This document shows, piece by piece, positions 11,791 through 22,819 of a stretch of 64,000 bases of DNA. Both the position numbers and the translations under genes were made by a program. The notes beneath the pieces are model-generated. The model saw only the letters and a list, made by a program, of their open reading frames with translations. It made no database searches and was not told the origin of the DNA. How positions within the stretch are numbered: position 1 is the stretch's first letter; each line of letters starts with the position of its first letter. The stretch covers positions 10,157,501 to 10,221,500 of the forward strand of contig NC_051069.1 of the NCBI RefSeq assembly GCF_004664715.2. Direction: 5' to 3'. This DNA comes from Peromyscus leucopus. Lineage: Eukaryota; Chordata; Mammalia; Rodentia; Cricetidae.

Positions 11791-13149
11791 GGCCTTGTGT
11801 CATCAAAGTCCACATAGCCCCACAAGTGTCTCCTTTAGCAGACTGTTCTGCCTTGCAGAGAGCTGAGGTTTCTCCAGCCAGGGGCAGAGCTTTAAGGACA
11901 AGCTGGGACCTTATGGGGCCCAGCTCTTTCTTCCCAGCATCAGGAAGCTTCCTGCTCCAAAGGATGCAGGCAGGGACTTCTGCGGGCCGCCACTGGAGCA
12001 TGGGGACATCAAATGGCCTTAATCACTTCAATGTAAACGCGCTCAAGTCATGTGGATTGAATTTCTCTGAGAATACACAAGGGCTTAGGGAGTAGGGGCA
12101 GAGAACACTCAGTCCCGGAGGAATTTGTTTGCGCTTTCTTTTTCGTGTGCCTGTGAGTGTTGTTATTGTTGCTGGGACTGAAGCATGTCAGAAATGGTTC
12201 AAGATGCCCACCGCATCCCTGGATGCTCTGCAGAGCCCACTGAGGGTTCTAAGTCAGGCATGGTCGGCAGAAGGTGAAGGACTAAGAATAAATAGCACTG
12301 GCTACCCCACCCGGCCTGCTCCCCGGGGTCCTCTTAGTGAGGCTACGGATGCTCCCTTCACGAGGCTTCAGCGTGATGGCCAGGGCCTCCCTGTGGGTGC
12401 CTGTGGTGGGTGGCAGGGGGCCCGTTCTTCCCTGGGACACATTGGGCTCTGGGAGTGACACTTTCCACTCTGGTGGTGTCCTCTTGTCTCATATTCACGG
12501 TGTGGTGTAGACGGTGAGCTTTGGAGGCCCATCTCCCTGCTGGAGACTCCCGGGGAGCAAGCTGAGTGACACAGACCCACTGCGTCTGAGCCAGGAGACA
12601 CAGCCTGCGGGTGTGAGCTCTGTCCAGGGCTGGGTGCGCAGGAGCCCCTCCGCCCTCAGCCACTGTCTTGATTTCAGGCTTCCCTGCCTCCAGCTGCAAG
12701 CCACTCGCCCGTCACTTCCCGCTTTGCGGATGATGAAACACATGTACACTTAGAGTACTCGTTAACCTTGCCCAACACGCCACGATGGAGTGGGTGAGTG
12801 TGTGGGGGTGGTCAGGTCCCTTTTGACACTTCAGTAAACAGAGGTTCGGAAAGGCGGAGTCTCTCCAGGTCTGTCTTGAGCTTAGGGCTTCAAGTCCTCT
12901 CTCTTGTCCCTCCTTTGAGGCACCTGCTGGCATATAGCCACCTCCACTCCTGCCACAGAGGCCATGCATCAGCCGGTGTCCCCTGAGTGACACTGCCACC
13001 AGCCTTTGACCCCAAGGTCAACACCCACAGGTCCTGTCTGTCACTAAAACTCCCAAAAAGGTACTGGCGGGAAAAGCGGGGTGAAAGGAAGAGGCAGAAA
13101 AGGGAATGTGAGGCTCAGTCATGATGGCCACCTTGCTAAGGTTGAGAGT

Positions 13150-13471
13150 CACCATGGGAACAGCTCTGGGCATGTCTAGGAGGGATTATCTAGATCAGGC
13201 AAGGCTCACCCTAAATGTGGGTGGCACCACTCCATAGGCTGCCCTCCCCGCCTCACCCCACCCCTGCCTGCTTTAAATGCATCAAGTGAGCTAACTGCAG
13301 CCTCCGTCATCCTGCTTCCTGACTAGATGTGACGGACCAGCGGCCTCTGCTGCCATGGCTCCCCTGCTATGCTGGATTGTGCCTTCAAACCGTGAGCCAA
13401 GATAAATGCTTTATTCCTTCCTTAAGGTGCTTTTCTCAGGCATTTTGTCACAGTAACAAGTAACTAATACG
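13150..13471 (+). mobile_element. ERVL-like rodent LTR fragment
   Basis: CTCACCCTAAATGTGGGTGG, CACCACTCCATAGGCTGC and the end TTTTGTCACAGTAACAAGTAACTAATACG match the shared family layout. It is 5' truncated. Confidence 0.7.
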
Positions 13472-14250
13472 GGGAATAATTAAATATGATAATGGATGAG
13501 GTTCCTGTCACTGGGGATAGGACCCCCTGAAACGCCCAGGTAACTATAGTCCACCTCACATGTAACACAGCTCCCTGAGTCCCCAAGGCTGCTCTCTCTC
13601 TGTTTCCCTCAGTCAGTAGTGGCTGTAAATAAACTCGGGTCCAGGGGCTCCAGTGGGTGTGGCCGTGCCCATTCACCCAGGGCATACACTCCTTCCCACA
13701 AGGCTCTGGGCCATCTTGGATCAGCAAAAGCTCCTAAGAAGTCAAGTCTTTCACCTCTTCAGACGCATCTCCTTTTCAAAGGCCTCCCAGACATCCTGGC
13801 CAAGGCTCCCTGCCTTTAGAATCTGTCTACACTCACTCCCTGAGCAAGGTGCTGGGCTGTTTGTTCTCGGGTGGGAGGGATGCGACACTGGTGTCTCATG
13901 GGGGACAGGAGTGAGAGATCCCCTTGTTACCCTGGGAGTGATATGTCAAAGGGAAGGCCTAGGGAGGGAAGGGTCATTCCAGGACAGGAAAGGGCTCCAG
14001 AAAGCCATCATGGAAAAATGGAGAAAGTAACCCCACAAAGATGGGTATAAACACTACCAGGTCATTTTTTTCTTGCATTATTTTTTAAAAAATGATTTGA
14101 GTCATTGCCTCCTCAATGGGTCTAAGACGTACTCCTGAGTGAAACCATGCTTTTAGCATTCCAACACTGTGCAGAGCCTGTGAGCTTATTAACAGATGTT
14201 TAGCAAATACTGGTCAAAATAAGTTCTATCTTAAAAAGGCCATCCAACCT

Positions 14251-14450
14251 ATTTTTTTTTTTTTTGAGACATGGTTTTATGTACCTCAGGCCTCATTATA
14301 TAGCCAAGGACAACCTTGAACTTCTGATCCCCCTGCTTCTACCTCTTGAGTGCTGAGATTACAGGCATGTGCCACTATAGACCGTTGATGTAGTGCTGGG
14401 GGTTGAACCCAGGGCTTTGTGCTTCATCAACTAGCTACACTCCCAGCCCC
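14251..14450 (-). repeat. ID-B1 dimeric SINE, reverse
   Basis: It has a T-run plus GAGACATGGTTTTATG, then GAGTGCTGAGATTACAGGC, then GGGGTTGAACCCAGGGCTTTG and CTACACTCCCAGCCCC, the standard reverse ID-B1 order. Confidence 0.85.
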
Positions 14451-14459
14451 TCAACCTAA

Positions 14460-14460
<1 letters not shown>

Positions 14461-14504
<44 letters not shown>
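14461..14504. repeat. (TG)n microsatellite
   Basis: About 22 TG units form the terminal CA-rich tail of the reverse B4 that follows. Confidence 0.97.
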
Positions 14505-14506
<2 letters not shown>

Positions 14507-15255
14507 ATGTAGAGGCCAGAGGTTGGTGTGTGGTGCTTACCCCTGTTAGTTTCCTGCTGTTTTCTTTACTCTTTGGGGGCCCACCATCTGGCTCCCACAT
14601 AAATCACATGGAGGCTTATTATTACTTATGAATGCCCGGCCTTAGCTTGACTTGTTTCTAGCCATTTTTCCTTAACTTAAATGATCCCATCTACCTTTTG
14701 CCTGTGGGATTTTATCTTTATCCTATATACCTTTCTTTACATCTTACTCCATGACTGGCTGTGTAGCTGGGTGGCTGGCCCCCAGCATCCTCCTCTTTCT
14801 CTAGCTCCTAGATCTTCTCCTCCCAGATTTCTCCTCCCGTTTATTCTCTCTGTCTGCCAGCCCTGCCTATCCCTAGCTATTGGCTGTTCAGCTCTTTATT
14901 AGACCATCAGGTGTTTTAGACAGGCACAGGAACACAGCTTCACAGAGCTAAACAAATGCAACATAAAAAAATGCAACACATCTTTGCATCATTAAACAAA
15001 TATTCCACAGCATGAGCAAATGTAACACATCTTAAAGTTATATTCTACAACAGTGTCTACCTTATTTTTTGAGACAAAGTGTCTCTCTGAACCTGGAACT
15101 CACTGACTAGGCAAGACCGGCTGACCAATGAGCTCCATTGATCCCCCTGTCTCCATCTCCCTAGCACTAGGGTTACGGGTATTTGCCATCATACCCAGTT
15201 TTTATGTGGGTGCACTCCACTCTGAGCACCTAATGAGTGCCGGCCATTATGCCCC
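14505..15255 (-). repeat. B4 SINE, reverse, interrupted by an LTR
   Basis: GTAGAGGCCAGAGGTTGGTG (14508-) and TACCTTATTTTTTGAGACAAAG (15058-) are adjacent blocks of the reverse B4 layout, separated by a 495-bp LTR. The rest (GCAAGACCGGCTGACCAATGAG, TAGGGTTACGGGTATTTGCC) continues to about 15255. Confidence 0.7.
14558..15052 (-). mobile_element. Solo LTR of a cricetid-type ERV, reverse
   Basis: Read on the minus strand it begins TGTTGTAGAATATAAC and ends AAAGAAAACA, so it has TG...CA termini. Internal marks shared with the copy at 51508-51974 include CAGTTCTTTATTAGACCAT-type and GCTGGGTGGCTGGCCCC motifs and GGAGGCTTATT...TACTTAT. No gag, pol or env sequence flanks it, so it is a solo LTR. I recall this LTR as abundant in hamster and deer mouse genomes (possibly mys-related), but that name is uncertain. 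Confidence 0.75.
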
Positions 15256-15488
15256 GACTCCACAAAGAGTTATGACCCTGCTTGAGAAGAGAAGGTGCCA
15301 TGAAAAGGGAAACTCAGACTTCTGTGGGGACAGCTAATCTAGGGAAAGGGGAAGTGACAGATAAGGTCACACCGCACAGTGTGAAAGAGGGCTTTTGATT
15401 TCAGCCGTAAACTACTAGGAAGACAGCCATTTTCAGGCACCAGGCAGCAACCAAAGCAGAGCCTGGAAGCTAAAGGACGCCACCACAG

Positions 15489-15573
15489 CACCCAGCCTGC
15501 ATCGGCACCCAGCCCGCATCGGCACCTAGCCAGCTTTGGCATCTAGCCGGCTTCGGCATCTAGCCCACAGCCA
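15489..15573. repeat. 17-bp tandem repeat, about 5 copies
   Basis: Units at 15489, 15506, 15523, 15540 and 15557 follow CACCCAGCCYGCATCGG with progressive divergence to CATCTAGCCGGCTTCGG. Confidence 0.93.
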
Positions 15574-15881
15574 CTCCAGTTTCCCCTTTGAGGCATTTTC
15601 CTATGGAAGCCCAGGGCAGACAAACAGCAGGGCCTTACTGAAGGCAGAGGTCTTGCAAATCTGATGTAAATTACCTTGGACAAGGAGCTTGGACAAACCC
15701 TAGGCGGAGAAAATACAAAGAGAAGTGCCCCGAGACACACTAGGTTCAGACTCCCGACACTAGATACAGGCAGAAGAGTAGCCACAGGAAGCGACACCGT
15801 ATTCAGAAGACAAATGGCATCTCCATGGGTGCTGTGAAGTCAGAAGGCTGTGGGATGCCATTTCAAATGGTAGGGCCACCA

Positions 15882-16068
15882 AAATGGCTCAGTGGGTAAA
15901 GGTGCTTGCCGCTAAGCCTGTTGACCCAGGTTCAATCCCGAGAGTCCACACAATGGAAGGAGAGAACCAACTTGTGCAAGTTGTCTTCTGACCTCCACAC
16001 ACTCACTGTGGCACACGGGCACCCACCCCCACACATGCACAATAAAAATAATATAAAATAAATATTAA
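15882..16068 (+). repeat. B2/B3-family SINE (GTAAAGGTGCTTGCCG type)
   Basis: It has a tRNA-like head GGCTCAGTGGGTAAAGG, ACCCAGGTTCAATCCCG, then CTTCTGACCTCCACACACTC and an AATAAA-rich tail. Confidence 0.8.
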
Positions 16069-16441
16069 GATGGTAGAAAAAAACCTACCAAAAAAAGATA
16101 CACTTGAAAAAAAAATCAGAGTGAAATAAAGTTATTTCAGACAGATGAACAACCAGCAAGTCCAGCTCCCAAAGTTAAAGACAAGAAACACTAAAGTTGT
16201 TGTTTTCTAAAAGAAAATTATGCCAAACACAGGCACAGAATTATATGAGGATTACATATAATAGCCACAGAATGGTAATTAAGTGAGTAAGGAGATGGGA
16301 ATACTGGCAGTTTAAAGGCCTTGTGGAATTTATAACTGTGCAAAAGTAAAAACCTATGACAAAAATGGTGCACGGCATGGGACAGATGGCTGGAATCAAT
16401 GTTCTCAGGCAGTGGTGAAAGCATTAATCTAAGGCGGCTCT

Positions 16442-16835
16442 TGGGCCAGCAAGATGGCTCAGCAGGAAAGGTGACTGCCTGATGTTCTGAGTTCCACCCC
16501 TGAAACCCTCATGGTGGAAGGTGAGAACTAATCCCCAATTAAAATCATATCTCCATCCTCCTACAAAGGCGGGTTTTTGGTTCCTTGTCCTCAGACACGT
16601 AAGAATCGGAGGCAAAGATGTATGGGTTTGCCAAGATCTGGGGTCAGCTTGCTCCTCACAGGCTCTCGATCAACTATCCCACAGAGAAGAAAAAGAAGAA
16701 AAAGAAAAAGAAAGAAAAAACCATATCAGTTACATAATTATGATATAAAATATTAAGATATAATGATATATTAGATGCCCTAGGTGACCTGTGATCCTCA
16801 CATGCATGCCTCAGTGCCCCTCCAAAATAAACAAA
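16442..16835 (+). repeat. B2/B3-family SINE, fragmented
   Basis: The head (16442-16540: AGATGGCTCAGCAGGAAAGG) and a probable tail (16785-16835: GTGATCCTCACATGCATGCC, AATAAACAAAG) are separated by about 240 bp that include an AAGAAA-rich run at 16684-16722. An (AAGG)n run follows to 16866. Confidence 0.5.
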
Positions 16836-16957
16836 GAAAGGAAGGAAGAAAGGAAGAAAGAAAGGAATGTAACTTTTAAAATAGACCATAGTAAATCAAG
16901 AATGCACATTTTAATCTCTAGGTTGAACCATAAAAGTGAACGAAGGTGTGTGTAAGG

Positions 16958-17032
16958 CTAGGGGAGCAGCTCAGTGGTCCAGAGACCCTGGGCCAAGTCT
17001 CCTGCACCAGAAACAACAGAACAACATATAAC
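16958..17032 (+). repeat. ID-like SINE, degenerate
   Basis: GGGAGCAGCTCAGTGGTCC followed by CCTGGGCCAAGTCTCCTGCACC fits an eroded ID tRNA-like sequence. Confidence 0.45.
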
Positions 17033-17238
17033 AGGAACAATAAAAAGCAAAAAAGAAAAAGAAGGCCTTGCGACAAGCAGGCATGTCACGCGAAGAGACT
17101 ATGTTATTAGCTCAACTATGTTATTATGTTAAAAAGCAAAGCTCATCAGGACTATCCAATGAAAAGGCAAGGCTTATCAGAATGGATTAAAAACTCGTGT
17201 GTCATTTAGAAGAGGAATGATTGAAATATAAGGACATG

Positions 17239-17472
17239 GGGCTGAGAACATGGCTCAGTGGTGAAGAGCATGTACTGCTCTTGCAGAGGACCTGGGTTCT
17301 GTTCCCAGAATCCATACTGGGTGTTTCACAACTGTCTGTAACTGCAGTTGCAGGGCACCCTATACCCTCTTCTGGCCTCTGCAGAAAATTATACTCAAGT
17401 GTATATACCCCCACACAGACACACATGCATATACATAATTAAAGATAAAAATAACTCTTCAAAAAAAAAAAA
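17239..17472 (+). repeat. B3 SINE
   Basis: It has ACATGGCTCAGTGGTGAAGAG, AGGACCTGGGTTCTGTTCCC, CCTCTTCTGGCCTCTGC and an A-rich tail with a 12-A end. Confidence 0.88.
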
Positions 17473-17641
17473 GTAAGGCTACAGAAAGGCTGAAAGCAAG
17501 GGCATGAAAAAGGGCACACCGGAATTTACTAAAAGATAGCCATTGTGCTCACAGTAGTCCAGATAATTAAATATCCATACACATAAAAACTGCAATGATT
17601 ATAATATAAGATATTAAGATAGAACATAAGATGTATTAGGT

Positions 17642-18262
17642 GCCATAGTCATCTTTTTTTAATTGATTTTTATTTTATTTTATATGCATTGGTGTTTTGC
17701 CTGTGTGTATGTCTGTGTGAGGACCCCCTGGAACTGGAGTTACAGACAGTTGTGAGCTGCCATGTGGGTGCTGGGGATTGAACCCTGGTCCTCTAGAAGA
17801 GCAGTCAGTGCTCCTAACTGATAAGCCATCTCTCCAGCCCTGCCATAGTTATCTTTAACTGTCAGTTTGGCACCATCTAAAATCCCCTGGGAGGGGAGTC
17901 TCAACAGAAGCATTGACAGATCACACTGACTGACCTGTGGCCACATCTTGGGACTTGTCTTGATTCTTAATTGATGTAGGAGGGCCCAGTTCACTGTGAG
18001 CGGCACCATTCCCTAGGCTGGTGGTTCTCAGCTGTATGAGGAAGCTAACTTTAAGCCTAAGATAGTCACCAGCATCATTGAAGCAGGATTACCCCATGGT
18101 TTCTGCTGTACTTGCTTGGCTGTGACTGAGTTCCAGTTGGAGGTGGTGCTGTATGGACTAGTAAGCAGTCCTGCCTTCTGGTTCCTGCCCTGACTCCTCT
18201 GAGCGACCGTGACCCGGAAGCATAGCTGATAAACTCTTTCCTCCCCATTATATTATTAACAC
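17642..18262 (+). mobile_element. ERVL-like rodent LTR, split by a B3
   Basis: CATAGTTATCTTTAACTGTCAG (the 5' end) resumes after the SINE. CGGCACCATTCCCTAGGCTGG and CATAGCTGATAAACTC follow the family order. The host sequence TGCCATAGTCATCTTT is repeated as TGCCATAGTTATCTTT on each side of the SINE, giving its insertion footprint. Confidence 0.6.
17652..17841 (-). repeat. B3 SINE, reverse, nested in LTR
   Basis: TTTTATTTTATATGCATTGG, CCCCTGGAACTGGAGTTACAG and GATAAGCCATCTCTCCAGCCC are present. It is flanked by a near-perfect duplication of about 16 bp of the host LTR. Confidence 0.93.
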
Positions 18263-18567
18263 CTAATTAACAATTACAAGATATATAAAGCAAAGGTGAT
18301 GGAACTAAATGATGAATTCCAAAAGATCTCTGGAGACTTTATTACATCTCTTTCAGAAACTGATAGAACAAGCAGACTAAAATACTCTCTCACCCTCCAA
18401 AAAACCCTCCAGACTGAAAACAGTGAAGTTGTAGACATTTGAACGATACAGCCACGTTGATATAACTGACATGCAGAAAAACACCTAATAAAAAACAGAA
18501 CAGACTGATTAAGAATTAAGAACCTGGGAATTTACTAAAATAGACCACATCTTGATTTATACAATGT

Positions 18568-18726
18568 GAGGCTAGAAAGATGGCTCAGTGGTTAAGAGTA
18601 CTGGCTGTTCTCCCAGAAGACCTGGGTTCAATTCCCAGCACCTACATGGCAGCTCACAACTGTCTATAACTCCAGTGCCAGGCAAAACATCAATGTACAT
18701 GAAAAATAAATAAATCTTAAAAAACC
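18568..18726 (+). repeat. B2/B3-family SINE
   Basis: AAGATGGCTCAGTGGTTAAG, CCTGGGTTCAATTCCCAGC and the tail AATAAATAAATCTTAAAAA are present. It is internally shortened. Confidence 0.88.
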
Positions 18727-18879
18727 CTCAAAACCCCAAATTGATCCTTATAAAACTTTAATGAATTTAGTACACCTATAGCAAGACACATTGTGACTAA
18801 GGGAAACAGCATTAATTACCATGGAGAAGCATGAAAATGAGAACATGCTATAGGACTTAAAGACATTGAAAATATAAGC

Positions 18880-19675
18880 AGGAGGCCTGTGGTTCATATT
18901 TTGTCAGTGACACTTGAATGAAATGGGCGGATCTCTGGAGAAACACTGTCAACACTAACACCAGCAACTGGGAATCTGCAGGGCCTATTATCTCCAGAAA
19001 GTTGAATCTCAACTTAAAATCTGGCCCCAGCAATGTGCAGAGAGACTTTGGAGCACTCAGTCCTGAATGGGATGTCTTCATCAAACCCTGCCCCACAAGC
19101 CGGAGTGGGGGGTCCTACTCAGAAAGAGAAGGTGAAAAGATTGTAAGAGGCAGAGGTGGCAGATGACTCCAGGCAAAGTCTTCCAGGTATAACCAGACTG
19201 AGCACATATGCTCTCACAGAAACTGTGACAGCACCCACGGGACCCACACAGGTTCACACTGGACAGAATCCCAGCACGGAAGAGGGGAAGTGGACGCAAA
19301 GTCCCATTTCTAATCAAGGAGTTATTTACACTTGATACCAGCTGGGAAAGGGAAAGTCAGTTTTCTCCAATGGAGTATCTCTGGGTTTATTAACAACACT
19401 CCAGGGTAGGCTCCACACCCAGAAATACTTGGCCAATATGAAACAAATTTTGTGGGTTTTGTGTGTGTGCTTTTTGTTTTGGCATTTTTTTTGTCTTATT
19501 GGCTTTTTGTTTGTTTTGATTTTTTTAAGAGAGAGAGAAAGAGAGAGAGAATGAATGAATGAATGAACATGAATTTAGGTGGGTAGGAAGGTGGAGAGGG
19601 TCTGGGAAGAGTTGGGGGAGGGGAAATCATGACTAAAATGTATTATATGAAAAAAAATTTTTTTATTAAAAAGAA
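18880..19675 (+). mobile_element. L1 (Lx-type) 3' UTR fragment
   Basis: TTTTCTCCAATGGAGTATC, ACACCCAGAAATACTTGGCC, a T-rich GTTTTGTGTGTG block, GAGAGAGAGAAAGAGAG, then GGGTCTGGGAAGAGTTGGGGG and the terminal TATGAAAAAAAATTTTTTT with AATAAA-like end follow the order of the rodent Lx/L1 3' UTR. No ORF2 remains next to it, so this is a severely 5'-truncated insertion. Confidence 0.8.
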
Positions 19676-20157
19676 TGGAAGTCTATCCACAAAGAAAACC
19701 CCAAATGTCACCCTGGAGGACTTCTGAGTATCCGCGGGGCAGAAGTGAGGACATTTTCATCATAGTTCTGGAGCCGGAATAACGGAGATGGCATATAATA
19801 TATGACGGACAGTACAGACAAGAAAGTGAACAAGCCAATCTACTTCACGAGACAGAGCAAAAACAAACTTTCTAAAGACAGCTGGGAAGTCTTGGAGTGA
19901 ACAAATTGAGTATTAGCCCAACAGTGCAAGTTTTAATTCAAATTACAAAAAAAGAAAAGAATAAAAAGGAAAAAAAAGAAGGAAAAGACAAAGAACAAAT
20001 CAAAAAACCCCAAGTTAAAAAACCTCAGCCCATCAGCAAAATACTAACAGAATATGGAAAAATTGTCTCAATTCTTACAAGGAAAGTGCCTGATCAAATT
20101 GAGTACTTACTTGCTGAAAATGTCTTAAAAACAAAAACAAAAAAGCAACCAGTGTCA

Positions 20158-20352
20158 GGGAGCTAGGGATACAGCTTCAGTTGGTAGAGCGCTTGCCTAG
20201 CACACACGAAATCCTAGGTTTGATTTCCAGCACCACATAAATCAGGCCTGGTGGGATGTGCCTGTAATCCCAGCACTCAAGAAGTGGAGGCAGGAGGACC
20301 AGGCCATCCTTGCGTATAACCAGCCTGGGCTACATGAGACCCTGTCTAAAAA
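20158..20352 (+). repeat. ID-B1 dimeric SINE
   Basis: ID part: GTTGGTAGAGCGCTTGCC, GGTTTGATTTCCAGCACC. B1 part: GTGCCTGTAATCCCAGC, GAGACCCTGTCTAAAAAAA. It appears complete. Confidence 0.88.
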
Positions 20353-20704
20353 AACGAGCAAACTGGGACTAGACGAACATTTCTTTAACCTGGTGGTATC
20401 TACAATCAACAAACAAATAAACCACAGACACCAACTTAGTTCCTTATACGATATTCAAAACTTCCTCCATGAAAAACAAACTAGGAATGTTCGGTGTCAC
20501 CTCTTCTAATCAACCTTGAACTGACGGCTCCAGCCACCACGACAAGACAGAAAATAAACAGAGGAGTGAGGATTGGAAAGAAGAAACCAAGTGTGAGATG
20601 ATGGGACCAAATGCTTAGAAAACCCAAAGGAGCCACAGGCGAGGACAGGGTGAGATGCTAGGTGGGTGAAGATGCTTGCCGCACAAGCCTAGCAGCTCGA
20701 GTTA

Positions 20705-21510
20705 GACTTGACCAGAAACTTCATTAAGTACGATGTCAGGGTGTCCACCAACCTTATGAACAGTTGTTCAATACTGCTAGTAAACAGAAAAGCTAACTAC
20801 TCAATCTACAATGCACCAGCAGTATGTGCAGTTGGAATGCCTAAAATTCAGATAATAATACCCATGGTAGTGAGGATGTGGGATGACTGGGATGCTCTTA
20901 TTTTACTAGAGAGTTTAAATAGTAAACCACTTGGGTGGGGGCGAGAAAATGCTTGGCAGATACCCCTGACGTCAACCATATACCTACCCTTTATCTCTAA
21001 CCATGTGTGCCCGGCAAAAAGGATGACAGATGTTCACCAAAGGACATGCCTAGCAGCAAAAGGACAGGAGCGATGGCCCCACCAGAGCAGCTCAAGTCAG
21101 AAGCAGTTCCAGTATCCATCAGTATCAAAATAAACCAAGAGTGACGTAGTGATACAACGGAATTCCACAAGCAATGAAAAGGCACGAGGTGAAATACTCA
21201 GGACGATGTGGTAAACCTCAGAGACGGTGTTGAATTTAAAAGACCAGGTAGAAACGAGTGCCTGTAGAATCACAACACACACACACACACACACACAACC
21301 TGGCTTAATGAGCCTATGGTGATAGGAGTCAGATCATGGCTATCTGGAGCGGCGCTGACTGGGGAGGGGTGCAAAAGAGCCTTTGGGTACTTGTGTGGTC
21401 TACGTCTGTATTAGAAGCTGATTGTTTATGCAGATGTATGGCAAAGTTCAATGGGCTGGTACACCCAAGATAATCACACCAGTATGTAAGCTAGACCTAA
21501 ACGGAAAGAT
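20705..21510 (+). mobile_element. Ancient L1 (L1M-type) 3' region
   Basis: The blocks GGTAGTGAGGATGTGGGATG, AGTAAACCACTTGGGTG, AAGGACATGCCTAGCAGC, CCAGTATCCATCAGTATC and ACAACGGAATTCCACAAGC follow the order of mammalian-wide L1M 3' sequence. A (CA)n run (21273-21297) lies inside. The 141-codon plus-strand open frame here is a chance product of the remnant. Confidence 0.7.
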
Positions 21511-21534
21511 AAAAAATAAGACAAAGAGAAAGAA

Positions 21535-21735
21535 ATGAGGATGTAGGGAGTGAGAAGAGGGGAAGGAAGAAGAGGAGGAGGAAGGGAGGACTGGGAGGAG
21601 GAAGAGGAAGGAGAAGGAAGAGATGGTGGAGGAGAAAGAGGAGGAAGAGAAGAGAAGGAGGGAAATGAGAAGAGGAGGAGGAAGAGGCAGCAGTGGAGGG
21701 GGAGAAGGAAAGAGGGAGAGGAGGGTTGTCTGGTT
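21535..21735. repeat. Purine-rich (GGA/GAA) low-complexity tract
   Basis: The plus strand is almost pure A/G for about 200 bp with irregular GGA, GAA and GAAG units. It has an extended mirror-repeat character. Confidence 0.92.
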
Positions 21736-22084
21736 GGAAGGCAGGGGTGCAGGAGAAGGCATCACAGGAGGATGGAGGGTCGACAGGAAGGTCTAGAGAA
21801 CTGACCAGTGAATGGTGCCATTTGGAGAGAGTGCTGAACAGAAGGGGAGGGGAGTGGAAAGGTCAGAGGTGGGAGGCCAGGCAGGGGTCAGAGTGGGAAG
21901 AGGAAGGTGTGAGGCATCTGTGGCCAGCATTCACTGGGGAGGTCTGAGAGTATTGAAAAGTGTTAAGTGTTTGCCTTCTATCTGCCGAATGCCTGCCAGG
22001 GAGAGGAACGGAGTTGAACTGTGCAGGTGTGTCCTATGCGAAATATGCTTGGGGGAGATGGAAATGTCCTAACGCTGACTTATG

Positions 22085-22195
22085 GGGATAGTCGGGGAAC
22101 CTAGTCAGTTTACTAAAATCACATTGATTTGTACACTTGACATGATTAGATTATATGATCGAACAAGCTGTTTTATAGCAGAGTTATTAAAAACG
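22085..22195 (+). mobile_element. Possible L1M 3' end fragment
   Basis: ATTGATTTGTACACTTGACATG and CAGAGTTATTAAAAACG resemble the terminal 'GTACACTTA...GTTAAAAA' segment of L1M elements. It may be the continuation of the preceding L1 after a purine-rich insertion. Confidence 0.45.
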
Positions 22196-22704
22196 TAGAG
22201 ACTGAAGCTTCCGTCTGTATTGCCCCACCTGGTGGTCCTGGGCTATTCCTGGCTTTCTCTCCACTCCCACTTACTCCCTCCCTCTGCCCCACCCCCACTA
22301 CCTCGGCACCTCATGAGCAACCTCACACCCACCTCCAGACACCCCAGTCACTCTCCAAGTGGGTGAGGGCAGAGGTGCTGTTTCATGGTTGAGACACCAA
22401 GTTCTGAGGACGCCTTATCAGTGGCTCCCAGTGCCTGCTCTCTTTGGTCATACAGCCTGGAAAAGGGTTTTGCACCCCCCCCCCCACCACCCACACCACC
22501 ACCATTTCACATATGAGATGATGAAGAGCCCATGACATTGGATGGTCAAGGTCTCAGGTGCAGAGCCTACCAGATTTCGACCTGCTGGGATGAAGAGTCA
22601 ATTCACATAATCGGGGAGCCTGGGAGAGTCAGGCGTAGGAAGGAGAGCACTGGCTATCAACAGCCCTGGGTGTGTGTGTGGGGGGGTCCCCAGCTCTCAC
22701 TCAC

Positions 22705-22816
22705 CACTTCTTGCCACTGATGTCATGCTGCTGGACTGTGTAGCCAAAGAAGGCAGCACTGGGACCAGCAATAACCCGGGGATTCCTGGTATCCATGTTG
22801 AAGGTGTCTGTGAATC
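22705..22816 (-). CDS. ITGA11: Integrin alpha-11, coding exon 2
   Basis: This exon encodes residues 18 (shared with exon 1) to 55 (shared with exon 3) of the integrin alpha-11 precursor: the end of the signal peptide (GFTDT) and the start of the mature chain (FNMDTRNPRVIAGPSA...), followed by AFFGYTVQQHDISGKKW, the first strands of blade 1 of the seven-bladed FG-GAP beta-propeller. The acceptor has a pyrimidine-rich tract and CAG at 22817-22819; the donor is GTGAGT from 22704. The length is 112 nt, with entry in phase 1 and exit after two bases of a Trp codon. As far as I recall, the peptide equals mouse Itga11 here and differs from human at a few positions. In the family, alpha-11 pairs with beta-1 at the surface of fibroblasts and binds fibrillar collagen through an I domain encoded by later exons outside the window. 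Confidence 0.97.
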
Positions 22817-22819
22817 CTG

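Larger units (their letters stand above)
1..22704 (-). other. ITGA11: ITGA11 intron 2 (partial, runs off left edge)
   Basis: This is the intron downstream of coding exon 2. The donor GTGAGT begins at 22704 immediately after the exon. I looked on the minus strand for the next integrin alpha-11 exon (residues following the split Trp 55, beginning LVVGAPLE) and for later N-terminal exons up to the start of the I domain, and saw none. Exon 3 is therefore inferred to lie left of the window. The intron is filled with SINEs, LTRs and L1 fragments listed separately. Stretches with no recognised feature include 467-1116, 1313-3010, 3090-4084, 5464-6624, 7506-8215, 12100-13150 and 21740-22080. Confidence 0.85.

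Noticed and set aside
11181..11825. 214-codon minus-strand open frame
   Set aside because: It crosses an ERVL-like LTR fragment and a purine-rich tract (S/P/L-rich translation). It is open by composition only.
14558..15052. Intact endogenous retrovirus
   Set aside because: Neither LTR copy (here or at 51508) is flanked by gag, pol or env frames or a second LTR nearby. They are solo LTRs.
15882..16068. tRNA gene
   Set aside because: The tRNA-like A and B boxes in this and the other B2, B3, B4 and ID elements belong to SINE promoters. None folds as an intact tRNA with an acceptor stem.
19897..20166. K-rich 89-codon plus-strand open frame
   Set aside because: It is an A-rich segment between L1 and ID-B1 elements. 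Lysine richness reflects AAA/AAG composition.
20708..21133. 141-codon plus-strand open frame
   Set aside because: It lies in an ancient L1M 3' remnant and does not resemble L1 ORF2 or another protein family.
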